Assembly (NCBI GenBank): GCA_049568075.1
Contig: CP144911.1
DNA from: Gottfriedia sp049568075
Lineage (GTDB): Bacteria; Bacillota; Bacilli; Bacillales; Bacillaceae_G
Strand: one strand, 5' to 3'
Length of the DNA stretch: 64,000 bases
In this document: positions 34,223 through 43,102 of the stretch, piece by piece
Numbering within the stretch: the first letter of the stretch is position 1
Layout of the letters: each line of letters starts with the position of its first letter
The notes under the pieces: generated by a model
What the model saw: the letters and a program-made list of their open reading frames with translations, nothing else
The model's database searches: none
Told to the model about the DNA's origin: nothing
Position numbers and translations under genes: made by a program

Positions 34223-34445
34223 AAATTTACCTATACTGGTTAGGGTATTTAACCTGGGGATCGTACAATAGTAGTAACTTTCTAATGGTAAAATAGCAAA
34301 ACAGCTCTTTTTCTAACTATACCGAATAAAAATCTGCTATTTATCTATAAAAAAGTTCAACTACAAATGATAAGCACCCCAGAGATCCCCCCATCTAAGT
34401 TATGGCTACAGAATACTAGACGAATAATATATTCCATTTACAATT

Positions 34446-34495
34446 AAAAAGGGGGCACCCAAGAGTCAGTTAACCTAACTCAGGGGACAGCCCAT
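34446..34495 (-). terminator. Probable imperfect terminator of the SRPBCC gene
   Basis: On the minus strand GGGCTGTCCCC and GGGTGCCCCC flank an inner GAGTTA/TAAC stem and are followed by TTTTT. Pairing is imperfect. The stretch 34223-34445 before it shows nothing definite. Confidence 0.4.
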
Positions 34496-34518
34496 TGATA
34501 AATCATATTATATTAAAA

Positions 34519-34953
34519 TTATTTCACTAGTCCGCCTCTTAACTTAGTTACGCCAAATTCTAAATAACATTTTAAACAGCTTAGCATAAATACCCAGCCT
34601 TCTTTATTATCGATTAAATGATGAACATATTCTGGGTTGCTTTCACTAAAGCCTTCTTCTACCACTTCAATAATTGTGTTATTTTGATCTTGTTCATTTA
34701 ATGTAATCGTTACGATATTTCCTTCTTCTGTAGGTCCCCAAGCAAACACAATCTTCTTATTTGTTTCAACTTCGATGATTTTAATTTTACCTTCAGCATT
34801 GTAAAGATCATATTTTAAAGTAATGACTTTTCCTTCTTCCCATCGTTCAGAGCTAGAAGAAAACCAAAAGTTACCTATTTTACTTGGATCAACAAATGCC
34901 TCAAATATGTCTTTTGCTGGTTTGAAAATATTAAACTTAGTCACATTATTCAT
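34519..34953 (-). CDS. SRPBCC/AHSA1-type protein
   Basis: 144 residues of the START-like Aha1 C-terminal family: MNNVTKFNIFKPAKDIFEAFVDPSKIGNFW is too characteristic in pattern (VxxPxxxVFxAFTDPxxIxxFW) to mistake, with WEEGKVITL, FAWGPTEEG and the C-terminal GWVFMLSCLKCYLEFG. Members bind small hydrophobic ligands or serve stress roles. Monocistronic, unlike the ArsR-linked paralogue at 58293. Confidence 0.85.
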   Translation of the reverse strand: MNNVTKFNIFKPAKDIFEAFVDPSKIGNFWFSSSSERWEEGKVITLKYDLYNAEGKIKIIEVETNKKIVFAWGPTEEGNIVTITLNEQDQNNTIIEVVEEGFSESNPEYVHHLIDNKEGWVFMLSCLKCYLEFGVTKLRGGLVK

Positions 34954-35322
34954 TTAAGTATCAGCCTACTCTCAATTAATTTCATATGTATTATCTTCGT
35001 CCTTACAAACCTATTTTAAACTGTTAACTTTTAATTGTGAATATTTAAGTTGCAATATTCAGTTAATAATCTTTTACCTATCATCTATAGTAAAAAGCTT
35101 TAATCCAGGTAGTCTGGTCGCTATCATCCTGAAAATGATTAAAATCAATTTTAGAGTAAAGAAGAAAAAGAATAGGAGAATTGATGGGTAATAAGGTCTA
35201 TTACATAGGTCATTTTATCTAAAATAATCTTTTTTTCACATTTTTGATTGTGTATACTTAAAGATGTATTTTATATATTGGTTAAATTTTATAGTTATTA
35301 ATACAAGAGAGGGAGAGAAACA
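34954..35322. other. Intergenic region, nothing definite
   Basis: 369 AT-rich bases between divergent genes. A TATACT at 35253 could be a -10 for the downstream gene, but no convincing -35 accompanies it. No hairpin of note. Confidence 0.4.
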
Positions 35323-36189
35323 GTGGGGTTCTTTATTTTTTTAATCATTGCATTTTTTATTATTAAATCGATCTTTTTTTCAGGTGGTTCAGGTTCAAGT
35401 GAAGGTCATAGCCATCAAGGCACAAGTAACGGTTCAACCTATTACCCAGCTGGTCAATTTGAAACAGGATTTTATATTGAACAGATTCATGTTTATGCAA
35501 AGGGACCCGTCTTTACTTATGATACTCCAACCATAAAAGATGAATGTTTTTATGTATTTGGTGAAGGAGTACTACAAATTAGTAACTCAACAGGGGAATT
35601 GAAAATTGCTCTAAAAAAAATAAGTGATAATCGAATAGTGCCTATGCACTTTTATATTAATGGTAGCTATCACCCTGTTATTGATCGATATGGAAATACT
35701 TATGCTGGTATTGATTACACGACAGTGAGTGTTGGAAGAACAGCGGCTGCTTTGTTAAATGAATTAGAAGCATCATTGGTAGATCAACACCTTTATAATA
35801 GAACTTGTTTATTTTTAAAAGAACTACTTGTGTTTAATATGTTAGTAAAAAGAAAGATCATTACAAGTTATAGTAATCACCATATAACTGTTTCTAATGC
35901 AGATATTAGCACGTTTTACCAAACCTTCGATAAGTTAAGTGAGCAAGCGTTTAATCTAATGGATAAATATATTACAGAAGGAACAGGTGAGCAAAGAGAG
36001 GATTATATCACTAAGTTACTTAAAATATTAGAATTACCTACTGATACAAGAGATTTAAATGTCATTAAGAATCAATACAAACAATTAGCTAAGAAGTATC
36101 ATCCAGACCGAAATAAAGGTACAGAAGAATTAATGAAAAAGATAAACGTAGCATATGAAGAGATATGTGAATATCTGAAGGCATCTTGA
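35323..36189 (+). CDS. Membrane-anchored protein with C-terminal DnaJ domain
   Basis: 288 residues. One N-terminal transmembrane helix (residues 2-17), a Ser/Gly/His-rich linker, a central region of unknown fold, and a J domain at the very C-terminus (about 235-288) with intact HPD at 260-262 in YHPDRNKG. The reversed placement (J domain last, membrane anchor first) resembles DjlA-like co-chaperones that recruit DnaK to the membrane. GTG 35323 follows GAGGGAGAG. Its client is unknown. Confidence 0.8.
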   Translation: MGFFIFLIIAFFIIKSIFFSGGSGSSEGHSHQGTSNGSTYYPAGQFETGFYIEQIHVYAKGPVFTYDTPTIKDECFYVFGEGVLQISNSTGELKIALKKISDNRIVPMHFYINGSYHPVIDRYGNTYAGIDYTTVSVGRTAAALLNELEASLVDQHLYNRTCLFLKELLVFNMLVKRKIITSYSNHHITVSNADISTFYQTFDKLSEQAFNLMDKYITEGTGEQREDYITKLLKILELPTDTRDLNVIKNQYKQLAKKYHPDRNKGTEELMKKINVAYEEICEYLKAS

Positions 36190-36320
36190 ATTGGGATTCT
36201 TAATAGGAAACAAAATTAGTGGGTAGAAAGCAGAAAGCAAAAGTAAGGGGTATTGTAGTTGTATCGAATGTTATTTAAAAACTTGTTCGTTTCGATTTTA
36301 TAATACTAAACTATTACGCT

Positions 36321-36345
36321 AAAAAGGATAGGCGATTGCCTATCC
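36321..36345 (-). terminator. Terminator of the catalase gene
   Basis: Perfect 8-bp stem GGATAGGC / GCCTATCC with four-base loop, then TTTTT on the minus strand. Confidence 0.9.
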
Positions 36346-36357
36346 CAGTTTATACCT

Positions 36358-37929
36358 TTAATATCGATCCGATTCATGGCCCATATTTTTCGCTTTATCA
36401 GATGCGACATCAGCTGCTTCGGTGCTAGTGTGTTCAGTTTGATCACGATTAGCTTTTTCTAAACCTTCGCGCACTCTGCGTCCGTATTCTTCATCAGCTT
36501 TTGTAAAATAACCAACCATCGTTTCTTGGATATGAGGCTTACATACTTTTAGTGCATCTACTAAATTTGAAATAAGTTCATTTTTTTCAGTTTCGTCGAA
36601 AGCACGGTAAGTATTTCCAGCTTGGATAAAGTCGTTAGGTCGGTCGATTTTTTGTCGTACTAACTTATTATTGTACGCTGGTTCATGATCTTTTCCATTC
36701 TTTGGCGCCTCTTTTAATCCACCTAGTGATGAAGGTTCATAGTTTACATGTGGGTTTTGACCTGGAGCTGCGTCAACTTTATATTCCATTTGTCCATCAC
36801 GTTGATTTGTTGCTACATGATTTTTTGGCGAATTAACTGGTAGTTGTAAGTAATTTGTTCCAACTCGATATCGTTGTGTATCTGAGTACGAAAAAGTACG
36901 ACCTTGAAGTAATTTATCATCTGAAAAATCCAGTCCGTCTACTAGAACACCTGTCCCAAATGCAATTTGTTCGACTTCTGCAAAATAGTTTTCTGGATTT
37001 TTATTTAATACCATTTTTCCAACTGGTAAAAAAGGAAACTTTTCTGGATCCCATAGTTTTGTAGGATCAAGTGGATCAAAATCAAGCTCCGGATGCTCAT
37101 CATCACTCATGATTTGTACACATAATTCCCATTCTGGATAATAACCTTTCTCAATAGCTTCGTAAAGGTCTTGAGTTGCATGATTATAATTTGTAGATTG
37201 GATTTCATCTGCTTCGCGTTGTGATAAATTTTTTATTTCTTGTTTTAGCGGTTCCCAGTGGTATTTAATAAGAACTGCCTCGCCATCTTTGTTTAACCAC
37301 TTATATGTATTAACACCGGACCCTTGCATTTGTCGATAGTTAGCTGGAATTCCCCATGGTGAAAAGAGAAATGTAACCATATGAGTGGATTCTGGTGTTA
37401 GATGAAGAAAGTCAAACATTCTTTCAGGATCAGGAAGGTTTGTTACTGGATCTGGTTTAAATGAGTGAACCATATCTGGAAATTTTAAAGGATCACGAAT
37501 AAAAAAGATTTTTAAATTATTGCCTACTAAATCCCAATTTCCATCTTCAGTATAAAACTTCGTAGCGAAACCACGTGGATCACGTAAAGTTTCAGGAGAA
37601 TGTCCACCACCTACAACTGTGGAAAATCGAACATATACAGGTGTTTTTTTCCCCTTCTCTTGAAATAATTTTGCTCTAGTATATTTAGAAATTGCGTGAT
37701 TTCCTACTTTTCCATAGGCTTCGAAATATCCTTGTGCACCGGCTCCACGAGCATGCACAACACGTTCAGGAATTCGTTCACGATCAAAATGTGAGATTTT
37801 TTCAAGAAAGTCATAGTTTTCTAAAGTTGTTGGTCCCCGATTACCAACGGTTCTTACGTTTTGATTATCTGTTACTGGATGGCCTTGCCGATTCGTCAAT
37901 ATTTCTTCATTATTCGCTTGGTTATCCAT
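36358..37929 (-). CDS. katA: Monofunctional heme catalase
   Basis: 523 residues, clade 3 small-subunit type with a short charged C-tail. Visible: distal heme His in RVVHARGAGAQGYFE, Asn in VGNNLKIFFIRDP, and the proximal heme ligand Tyr in FSYSDTQRYR. Splits hydrogen peroxide in the cytoplasm. The start is ATG 37929, with GGAGGAG upstream; the longer frame to 37950 lacks a ribosome site. PerR control is usual for KatA, but I did not find a clear Per box. Confidence 0.95.
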   Translation of the reverse strand: MDNQANNEEILTNRQGHPVTDNQNVRTVGNRGPTTLENYDFLEKISHFDRERIPERVVHARGAGAQGYFEAYGKVGNHAISKYTRAKLFQEKGKKTPVYVRFSTVVGGGHSPETLRDPRGFATKFYTEDGNWDLVGNNLKIFFIRDPLKFPDMVHSFKPDPVTNLPDPERMFDFLHLTPESTHMVTFLFSPWGIPANYRQMQGSGVNTYKWLNKDGEAVLIKYHWEPLKQEIKNLSQREADEIQSTNYNHATQDLYEAIEKGYYPEWELCVQIMSDDEHPELDFDPLDPTKLWDPEKFPFLPVGKMVLNKNPENYFAEVEQIAFGTGVLVDGLDFSDDKLLQGRTFSYSDTQRYRVGTNYLQLPVNSPKNHVATNQRDGQMEYKVDAAPGQNPHVNYEPSSLGGLKEAPKNGKDHEPAYNNKLVRQKIDRPNDFIQAGNTYRAFDETEKNELISNLVDALKVCKPHIQETMVGYFTKADEEYGRRVREGLEKANRDQTEHTSTEAADVASDKAKNMGHESDRY

Positions 37930-38118
37930 AATTCTCCTCCATTCATACAAAATACAAAATTTAGATTGTCCATAAATTTGGAAGTATATACAAATTTTTC
38001 CTGTTTAATGTATCGGAACAGTATAATTGAAAAGTTTACAATTTGGATACATTTCATGACCAATTTTGAAACATTGATTCAATATTATTGAGATATAAAG
38101 TGAGAGGAGGAATTTAAA

Positions 38119-38646
38119 ATGAAGAAAAAATTATTAAAAGCTTTTGTATCAACAATGGCCTTATCTGGCGCATTATTCGTTTCAAATGGTGTAACAGCCG
38201 GGCCGACACATGTTAGTGCAGCGGTTATAAATGCTCCGATTAGTGTGTATGAGGTGACTGCAAGTGTATTAAACGTACGAAGTGCTCCAAATACTAGTTC
38301 AAAAGTAGTAGACACTTTAAGAAAGAAAGATCAAATTGAGATTGTAAAATACTATAATGCTAGCTGGGCACAAATTAAAACAACAACTACTAAAAATGGT
38401 ATAGCTTATGTAAGTACTAAATATTTACAAAAAGTACCAACTACTGTTACAACAAAGTCTAATTTAAATTTACGTACTGGTCCAAGTACAAAATATAAAG
38501 TCCTAACAGTAATACCAAAAGGTGCAAAAGCCAGCTTCCTTGGCTATCAAACTGAAGGGAAAACTCAAATCGATTATAATTGGGCATTTGTTTCTTACAA
38601 TGGTAAAAAAGGATTTGTGAGTACTAGTTATTTAAATATGAAGTAA
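38119..38646 (+). CDS. Secreted protein with two SH3b domains
   Basis: 175 residues: signal peptide (MKKKLLKAFVSTMALSGALF, cleavage near residue 36), then two bacterial SH3 domains (about 42-105 and 112-175) with ASVLNVRSAPNTSSKVV and SNLNLRTGPSTKYKVL. No catalytic domain, so likely a wall-binding or adaptor protein. AGAGGAGGAA ribosome site. A 13-bp palindrome TCAATATTATTGA (38079-38091) lies shortly upstream. Confidence 0.85.
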   Translation: MKKKLLKAFVSTMALSGALFVSNGVTAGPTHVSAAVINAPISVYEVTASVLNVRSAPNTSSKVVDTLRKKDQIEIVKYYNASWAQIKTTTTKNGIAYVSTKYLQKVPTTVTTKSNLNLRTGPSTKYKVLTVIPKGAKASFLGYQTEGKTQIDYNWAFVSYNGKKGFVSTSYLNMK

Positions 38647-38765
38647 TCACCAAATGGCTAAATCAAAATCAAAAATGACGAAATCGTAACGAGAAATCCA
38701 ATGATATAGGGTTAAAAAAAGATTACCTTAACTTTGAGTTAGTTGTTTCATTTCCCTATTCCCCA

Positions 38766-38803
38766 AAAAAGAAAGTGAGCTAAAATGCTCACTTTCTTTA
38801 TTT
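38766..38803. terminator. Bidirectional terminator
   Basis: 13-bp stem AAAGAAAGTGAGC / GCTCACTTTCTTT with six-base loop; shared by the SH3b gene and the convergent cupin gene. Confidence 0.9.
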
Positions 38804-38807
38804 AGAA

Positions 38808-39329
38808 CTAATAAGGAAGTACCTTATAAGCTAACTTATTAATAATCTCTTTATGTTCAGGGTATTTAGTATGTAATTGCTCTTGAGTAAATAATTCAAA
38901 GTCTTTAAAATCAAATCCTGGTGAAACCATACAGCCTACTAATGAAAAAGTATTTTCTTCCATAACTGATGAACCGAAAATTGAATTTTTCGGTACTAAA
39001 TATTGAGGAACTTCTCCATTTTCTAAATTAAGTCCTAATTTTATTTCTTCGTATTGACCGTTCTCATGTATAACATGAACGGTTAAAGAACTTCCTGCAT
39101 GGAAATACCATAATTCATCAGACTTTAATCTGTGAAAATGAGAAATATCATGTGATTGTAGCAAAAAATAAATACTAGTATAAAGCAATCTATGATCATC
39201 ATAGTTTACCGTTAATTCACGATCAGATATTTGTTCCTTTGATTGATAGGTAGATTTGTAATATCCCCCTTCAGGATGTGCTTCTAGTCCTAGTTTAGAG
39301 ATCCAATATTCTGGATTATTGTTAACCAT
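38808..39329 (-). CDS. DUF985-type cupin protein
   Basis: 173 residues from ATG 39329 (AAAGGA eight bases upstream). The N-terminal LGLEAHPEGGYYKSTYQS and the cupin motifs SHFHRLKSDELWYFHAGSS and later VSPGFDFKDFEL identify the DUF985 family. The cupin fold suggests a small-molecule enzyme or binding protein; no role is established. Confidence 0.83.
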   Translation of the reverse strand: MVNNNPEYWISKLGLEAHPEGGYYKSTYQSKEQISDRELTVNYDDHRLLYTSIYFLLQSHDISHFHRLKSDELWYFHAGSSLTVHVIHENGQYEEIKLGLNLENGEVPQYLVPKNSIFGSSVMEENTFSLVGCMVSPGFDFKDFELFTQEQLHTKYPEHKEIINKLAYKVLPY

Positions 39330-39545
39330 TTTATCAATCCTTTCTATTACTTCTCCCACCATATTACCTTAATTTTTGTTATTTCTATAAAAAATATGTT
39401 GAAAATTATCTTATTTTAAAAAGGTGAGTATTATAAATTAATTGATGGAACATTTTGAAAAAGTACAGAATTTTCCCAATATACAATTTAATAGAAATAG
39501 ATTACATTAAACTTATTAAATGAAAAAATATGGAGCGGAAGTTCG

Positions 39546-39998
39546 ATGTTTAAAAAGAGGATCTTATATTTAGTTGCAATTTTTACGATTTCGATCATTA
39601 TTAACCAAACAATTTTGTCAAAAGATGAAAAACCGGAAGTTAAATTTGAGCTAGCAGATAAAACAATTCCTTATAAAATAGCAAATTATTCTTGGGGAAA
39701 ATTATTAGATAAAGATATATCAACAAATGGTACATATAAAAATATTAAAGAAGAAGTAGCTATTCCAGCATTCGAAGGTGATTTTCTAAAGATATATTTT
39801 TCGGAACAACACGAAAATGTGGAAATTTTAGAACACAGTGGGACTAAAAAAGCATATATTTATGACCACAATTTAGATAATTACGGAAGTTACTCATTCC
39901 AACTTGGATCTAAAAAAGGGGAAAGAATATATGAAGTAAAAGGTATCTGGAAGGGGAATAATTATTTTACTTATTTGATAAAGGTAAAAGTAATATAA
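39546..39998 (+). CDS. Membrane-anchored or secreted protein of unknown function
   Basis: 150 residues. An N-terminal hydrophobic segment (residues 6-24) without a lipobox, followed by a beta-rich extracellular domain (IPAFEGDFLKIYFSE, YSFQLGSKKGER, YFTYLIKVKVI). No family recognised; it recalls small Ig-like exported domains in Bacillus. GGAGCGG ribosome site; monocistronic with its own terminator. Confidence 0.65.
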   Translation: MFKKRILYLVAIFTISIIINQTILSKDEKPEVKFELADKTIPYKIANYSWGKLLDKDISTNGTYKNIKEEVAIPAFEGDFLKIYFSEQHENVEILEHSGTKKAYIYDHNLDNYGSYSFQLGSKKGERIYEVKGIWKGNNYFTYLIKVKVI

Positions 39999-40003
39999 AA
40001 ATA

Positions 40004-40040
40004 AAAGCATTACTTCAAAACAAGAAGTAATGTTTTTTAT
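40004..40040 (+). terminator. Terminator
   Basis: CATTACTTC / GAAGTAATG stem followed by TTTTTT. Confidence 0.87.
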
Positions 40041-40090
40041 TTCCACTAATTTTTAATAACGATTAATTTCGAAAAAAAGTATAAATGAGG

Positions 40091-40127
40091 TATAATATTA
40101 AATGGTAAATGTTTGACGAAAGTCAAA
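40091..40127 (+). promoter_or_regulatory. Promoter -10 and inverted repeat before the YeeI-type gene
   Basis: A perfect TATAAT at 40091-40096 is followed by the inverted repeat TTTGAC-GAAA-GTCAAA (40112-40127) about where the transcript would begin, so it could be an operator. The -35 is weak. Confidence 0.5.
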
Positions 40128-40176
40128 TACATAGTAAATTAAACGTAGATTTAAAGTTGAAAGAGAGTGGAACAAG

Positions 40177-40896
40177 ATGGGTCGTAAATGGAATAATATT
40201 AAAGAGAAGAAAGCTTCAAAAGATGCAAATACTAGTCGTATTTATGCAAAGTTTGGACGTGAAATATATGTAGCAGCGAAGCAAGGTGAGCCGGATCCAG
40301 AATCAAACCAAGCTTTAAAAGTTGTACTAGAGCGTGCGAAAACTTATAGTGTACCGAAACATATTGTTGATCGTGCAATCGAAAAAGCAAAAGGTGGTTC
40401 TGAAGAAAGCTTCGATGAACTTCGCTACGAAGGTTTCGGACCAAATGGATCAATGGTAATTGTTGATGCACTTACTAATAATGTAAACCGTACAGCTGCA
40501 GAGGTTCGTGCTGCATTTAGTAAAAACGGTGGTAACCTTGGGGTAACAGGTTCAGTATCATATATGTTCGATGCAACGGCTGTAATTGGACTTGAAGGTA
40601 AAACTTCTGATGAAGTTCTTGAAATCTTAATGGAAGCAGATGTTGATGTTCGCGATATTTTAGAAGAAGATGAAGCTGTTATTGTTTATGCTGATCAAGA
40701 CCAATTCTATGCAATACAAGAAGCGTTTAAAAACGTAGGTATTACGGAGTTTACAGTAGCAGAATTAACAATGTTAGCACAAAGTGATGTAACTCTTCCA
40801 GAAGATGGCCTTGTAAAGTTCGAAAAAATGTTAGACGTTCTTGAAGATATTGAAGATGTTCAACGTGTTTACCACAATGTGGACTTAGGTGAATAG
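40177..40896 (+). CDS. YebC/PmpR-family regulator or translation factor (YeeI type)
   Basis: 239 residues, full length for the family. It starts GRKWNNIKEKKASKDANTSR, the YeeI/YeeN subtype, rather than the AGHSKW subtype. Contains KAKGGSEESFDELRYEGFGP and the alternating C-terminal domain. YebC proteins were long annotated as transcription factors; recent work links members to translation through proline-rich stretches. Monocistronic. Confidence 0.93.
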   Translation: MGRKWNNIKEKKASKDANTSRIYAKFGREIYVAAKQGEPDPESNQALKVVLERAKTYSVPKHIVDRAIEKAKGGSEESFDELRYEGFGPNGSMVIVDALTNNVNRTAAEVRAAFSKNGGNLGVTGSVSYMFDATAVIGLEGKTSDEVLEILMEADVDVRDILEEDEAVIVYADQDQFYAIQEAFKNVGITEFTVAELTMLAQSDVTLPEDGLVKFEKMLDVLEDIEDVQRVYHNVDLGE

Positions 40897-40931
40897 AAGC
40901 TTAACAACAAAAAACACAATGAATTAAGATA

Positions 40932-40987
40932 AACGTGTCCATATAGATGAATTAATTTTCATCTGTATGAACACGTTTTTTGTTTTT
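40932..40987 (+). terminator. Terminator of the YebC-family gene
   Basis: Long hairpin AACGTGT-CATA-AGATGAA / TTCATCT-TATG-ACACGTT with two mismatches, followed by a T run. Confidence 0.85.
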
Positions 40988-41137
40988 TTGAATTCATTTG
41001 GTCAGGATTACTCAAAGAATTTTTATGTTCCATAAGAGGAAGACAGGAAAATATGACTAGGACAGAGAATAGTATTGTTAGTCAATATTTGCTAATTAAT
41101 TTCGAATATTATATTCAATTTGAGGAGATCTATACAT

Positions 41138-41425
41138 ATGGATAAATTATTAAAAAACGGGTACAAAGCATTTCAGTACGCGGCTCTTAGAATTGGTGTA
41201 TTTTTGTTAGTTTTAGCAACTCCAGTTGGTATTTTAATGAGCTTTAATGCTAATGCTGATGAGCGACAAGACCAAGAAATAAACTATTACGAACAATCCG
41301 TTGGCGAAAAAGGATTGAAGTTAGAAGAGCAACGAAGAAATGCAGTTATTCAAATTAAAAATAGTTCAACAGGCTTTGAAACCAAAGGTAGCTGTGATGC
41401 TGACTCAAACTCGGTATGTGAATAA
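41138..41425 (+). CDS. Small secreted or membrane-anchored protein, unknown
   Basis: 95 residues from ATG 41138 (GAGGAG upstream at nine bases). Basic N-terminus, hydrophobic helix at about 17-35, cleavage possible after NANA; then an acidic, helical mature part ending with two Cys (KGSCDADSNSVCE) that could form a small loop. It is followed 38 bases later by a TPR-like gene, probably in the same transcript. Family not recognised. Confidence 0.65.
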   Translation: MDKLLKNGYKAFQYAALRIGVFLLVLATPVGILMSFNANADERQDQEINYYEQSVGEKGLKLEEQRRNAVIQIKNSSTGFETKGSCDADSNSVCE

Positions 41426-41463
41426 AATTATACCTAGATTTGAGGTATATGGAGGAGTAAATT

Positions 41464-41925
41464 ATGGAAGAGACGATTAAACAAAATAGCTTCACACATA
41501 GGGAGCTTGCTGCTTCATGTTTTAATAAAGTGTGGGATCTACTTGAATTAGAAAATAGATCTCAAAATGAAACAGAAGAAATGGTTCATTTATGTCATAG
41601 CTCTTTTTGGCATTGGACAAAAGTAGAGAGCCATACACCAAGAAACATATCGATTGGATATTGGCAATTATCACGAGTGTACGCTGTTATAGGGCAAGGA
41701 GAAATGGCTTTAGATTACGCAAAAAAATGTGTCAAGATTAGTTTAGAAAAAGAGGTTGAGCCGTTTTATATAGCATATTCATATGAGGCTTTATCAAGAG
41801 CGTATGCAAAACTAAATCAGTCTGCTGAAAGCTTAGCTGCTAAAACTAAAGCGTATGAATATGTAAAAGACGTAAAGTTTGAAGAAAGTAAAGAGATGTT
41901 GCTGAAAGATTTAGATACAATTTAA
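41464..41925 (+). CDS. Small TPR-like cytosolic protein
   Basis: 153 residues, all-helical, with tetratricopeptide-like pairs (SIGYWQLSRVYAVIGQGEMALDYAK and AYSYEALSRAYAKLNQSAES in pattern). No DNA-binding or enzymatic domain. TPR proteins bind partner peptides; the exported 95-residue product upstream might be such a partner, but this is only suggested by position. Ribosome site TGGAGGAG. Confidence 0.7.
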   Translation: MEETIKQNSFTHRELAASCFNKVWDLLELENRSQNETEEMVHLCHSSFWHWTKVESHTPRNISIGYWQLSRVYAVIGQGEMALDYAKKCVKISLEKEVEPFYIAYSYEALSRAYAKLNQSAESLAAKTKAYEYVKDVKFEESKEMLLKDLDTI

Positions 41926-41984
41926 TCAGTTTGTTTTAGTAATTAGGCTAATTGATTTGGGAAGAAACTACAAATGACTTAAAA

Positions 41985-42027
41985 AGGAGATCTCAAAGTC
42001 AGTGTACTTTTGAGACCTCTTTTTTTG
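41985..42027 (+). terminator. Terminator
   Basis: Stem of AGG-CTCAAAG and CTTTTGAG-CCT segments followed by seven T. Confidence 0.85.
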
Positions 42028-42165
42028 TATAAATTCTTTTTGGGGCAAAAATGCATAGAGTAAGGTAGGAAAAAAGATTAAATACATAAAAAAACCACAA
42101 GGGAAAATTATCACCTAGTTGATTTTCTTCATTTATCACGGTCTTTATTAAGAACGAAATTTTAT

Positions 42166-42663
42166 TTAAATAACTTTTAAATCATAAATACTTGAAATGA
42201 CCCATTTATTTTTTAATTTAACAAGATCCAGTGTTACATTACATCTATTTCTACCGTTTTTATAATTTCCTTCAGGCCTTATCCCATCAACAAATGTTAT
42301 TTCGTATTTTATATGTACCGTAGTTTTATGATCTTTCTTATTTAAATGAATGACAGATAAATTATCACCGATGAATTTTGCATCAAGTACGTTAGACATT
42401 ATCTTAGTAAAGTAGTAAGAGTGATTGCTGATTTTTAATGAATCTACTACAACAGAGTTATAAATCTCAACATCTTTCCACTTTAAAGCTGTAATGTAGT
42501 TTCTTACAGAATTTTGAACATTTTGTTCAATTATTAATTCTGTAGACGCTTCATCGTCTAATCTCTTCTGTTTTTCTTTTTCAATAGATAGTTTTAATGT
42601 TAATATAATAATGATAGATATTCCAATAATTACCAAATATAAAGTGAGTGGTTTTTTTGTCAT
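42166..42663 (-). CDS. Membrane-anchored protein with an NTF2-like extracytoplasmic domain (unknown)
   Basis: 165 residues. One N-terminal transmembrane helix (about 6-24), a charged linker, then an alpha+beta domain in which NYITALKWKDVEIYNS and the late KLKNKWVISSIYD resemble the cystatin/NTF2-like folds common in Gram-positive exported proteins. No specific family is recognised. Stands alone; upstream lies a 25-base palindrome. Confidence 0.6.
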   Translation of the reverse strand: MTKKPLTLYLVIIGISIIIILTLKLSIEKEKQKRLDDEASTELIIEQNVQNSVRNYITALKWKDVEIYNSVVVDSLKISNHSYYFTKIMSNVLDAKFIGDNLSVIHLNKKDHKTTVHIKYEITFVDGIRPEGNYKNGRNRCNVTLDLVKLKNKWVISSIYDLKVI

Positions 42664-42784
42664 ATGGGACCTCTACGAGTATAAATTAATTTCGAAGATT
42701 ACTAGCTTGAATATATTAAAATACTTGATGGCTAGAAAACTATATTTAAATTATTTATTAAAAATGGATTTAATCAAAAAAATC

Positions 42785-42809
42785 GCAAGATGTAATAATT
42801 ACATCTTGC
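42785..42809. repeat. 25-base perfect palindrome (12-bp arms)
   Basis: GCAAGATGTAAT and ATTACATCTTGC around a single A, with A run before and TTTA after. It may be a bidirectional terminator without a gene, or an operator in the region between the divergent genes at 42663 and 43103. Confidence 0.55.
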
Positions 42810-43102
42810 TTTAAACTGGTTATTAAATGGGGGTGCATTTAAAAAATACTAATGAAGTTATTAGTCGTTAGTATCGTTTAATTGCTTGTACTAAAATCAT
42901 ACCATTCTGTTTGACTTTTTTGTATTGGGAAAATTTTTTGAATATAATTTGTCTGAAAAAAATCGAAAAAGTATATTAATGTATCGGAAAATCTAATAAA
43001 ATTTAATTATTAAGAGAAAATTAAAAATATTAATATAAGAAATTAATAGTTTCTAGTCATATAAATATCTATTTTAAATAAAGGTGAACAGGAGATTTTA
43101 TT
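42810..43102. other. Leader region of the HTH-TPR receptor gene
   Basis: 293 AT-rich bases. TTTGACTTTTTTGTATTGGG (from 42909) holds a -35-like TTGACT, but the -10 is weak. No clear operator palindrome. The gene's ribosome site (CAGGAGA) is at the end. Confidence 0.4.

Noticed and set aside
38079..38091. TCAATATTATTGA as a PerR box for katA
   Set aside because: It deviates from the PerR consensus and is about 150 bases from katA, closer to the divergent SH3b gene.
38006..42985. 14-base match TTAATGTATCGGAA upstream of both the SH3b gene and the HTH-TPR gene
   Set aside because: A match of this length is expected by chance somewhere in 64 kb of AT-rich sequence; no palindrome or further copies support a shared operator.
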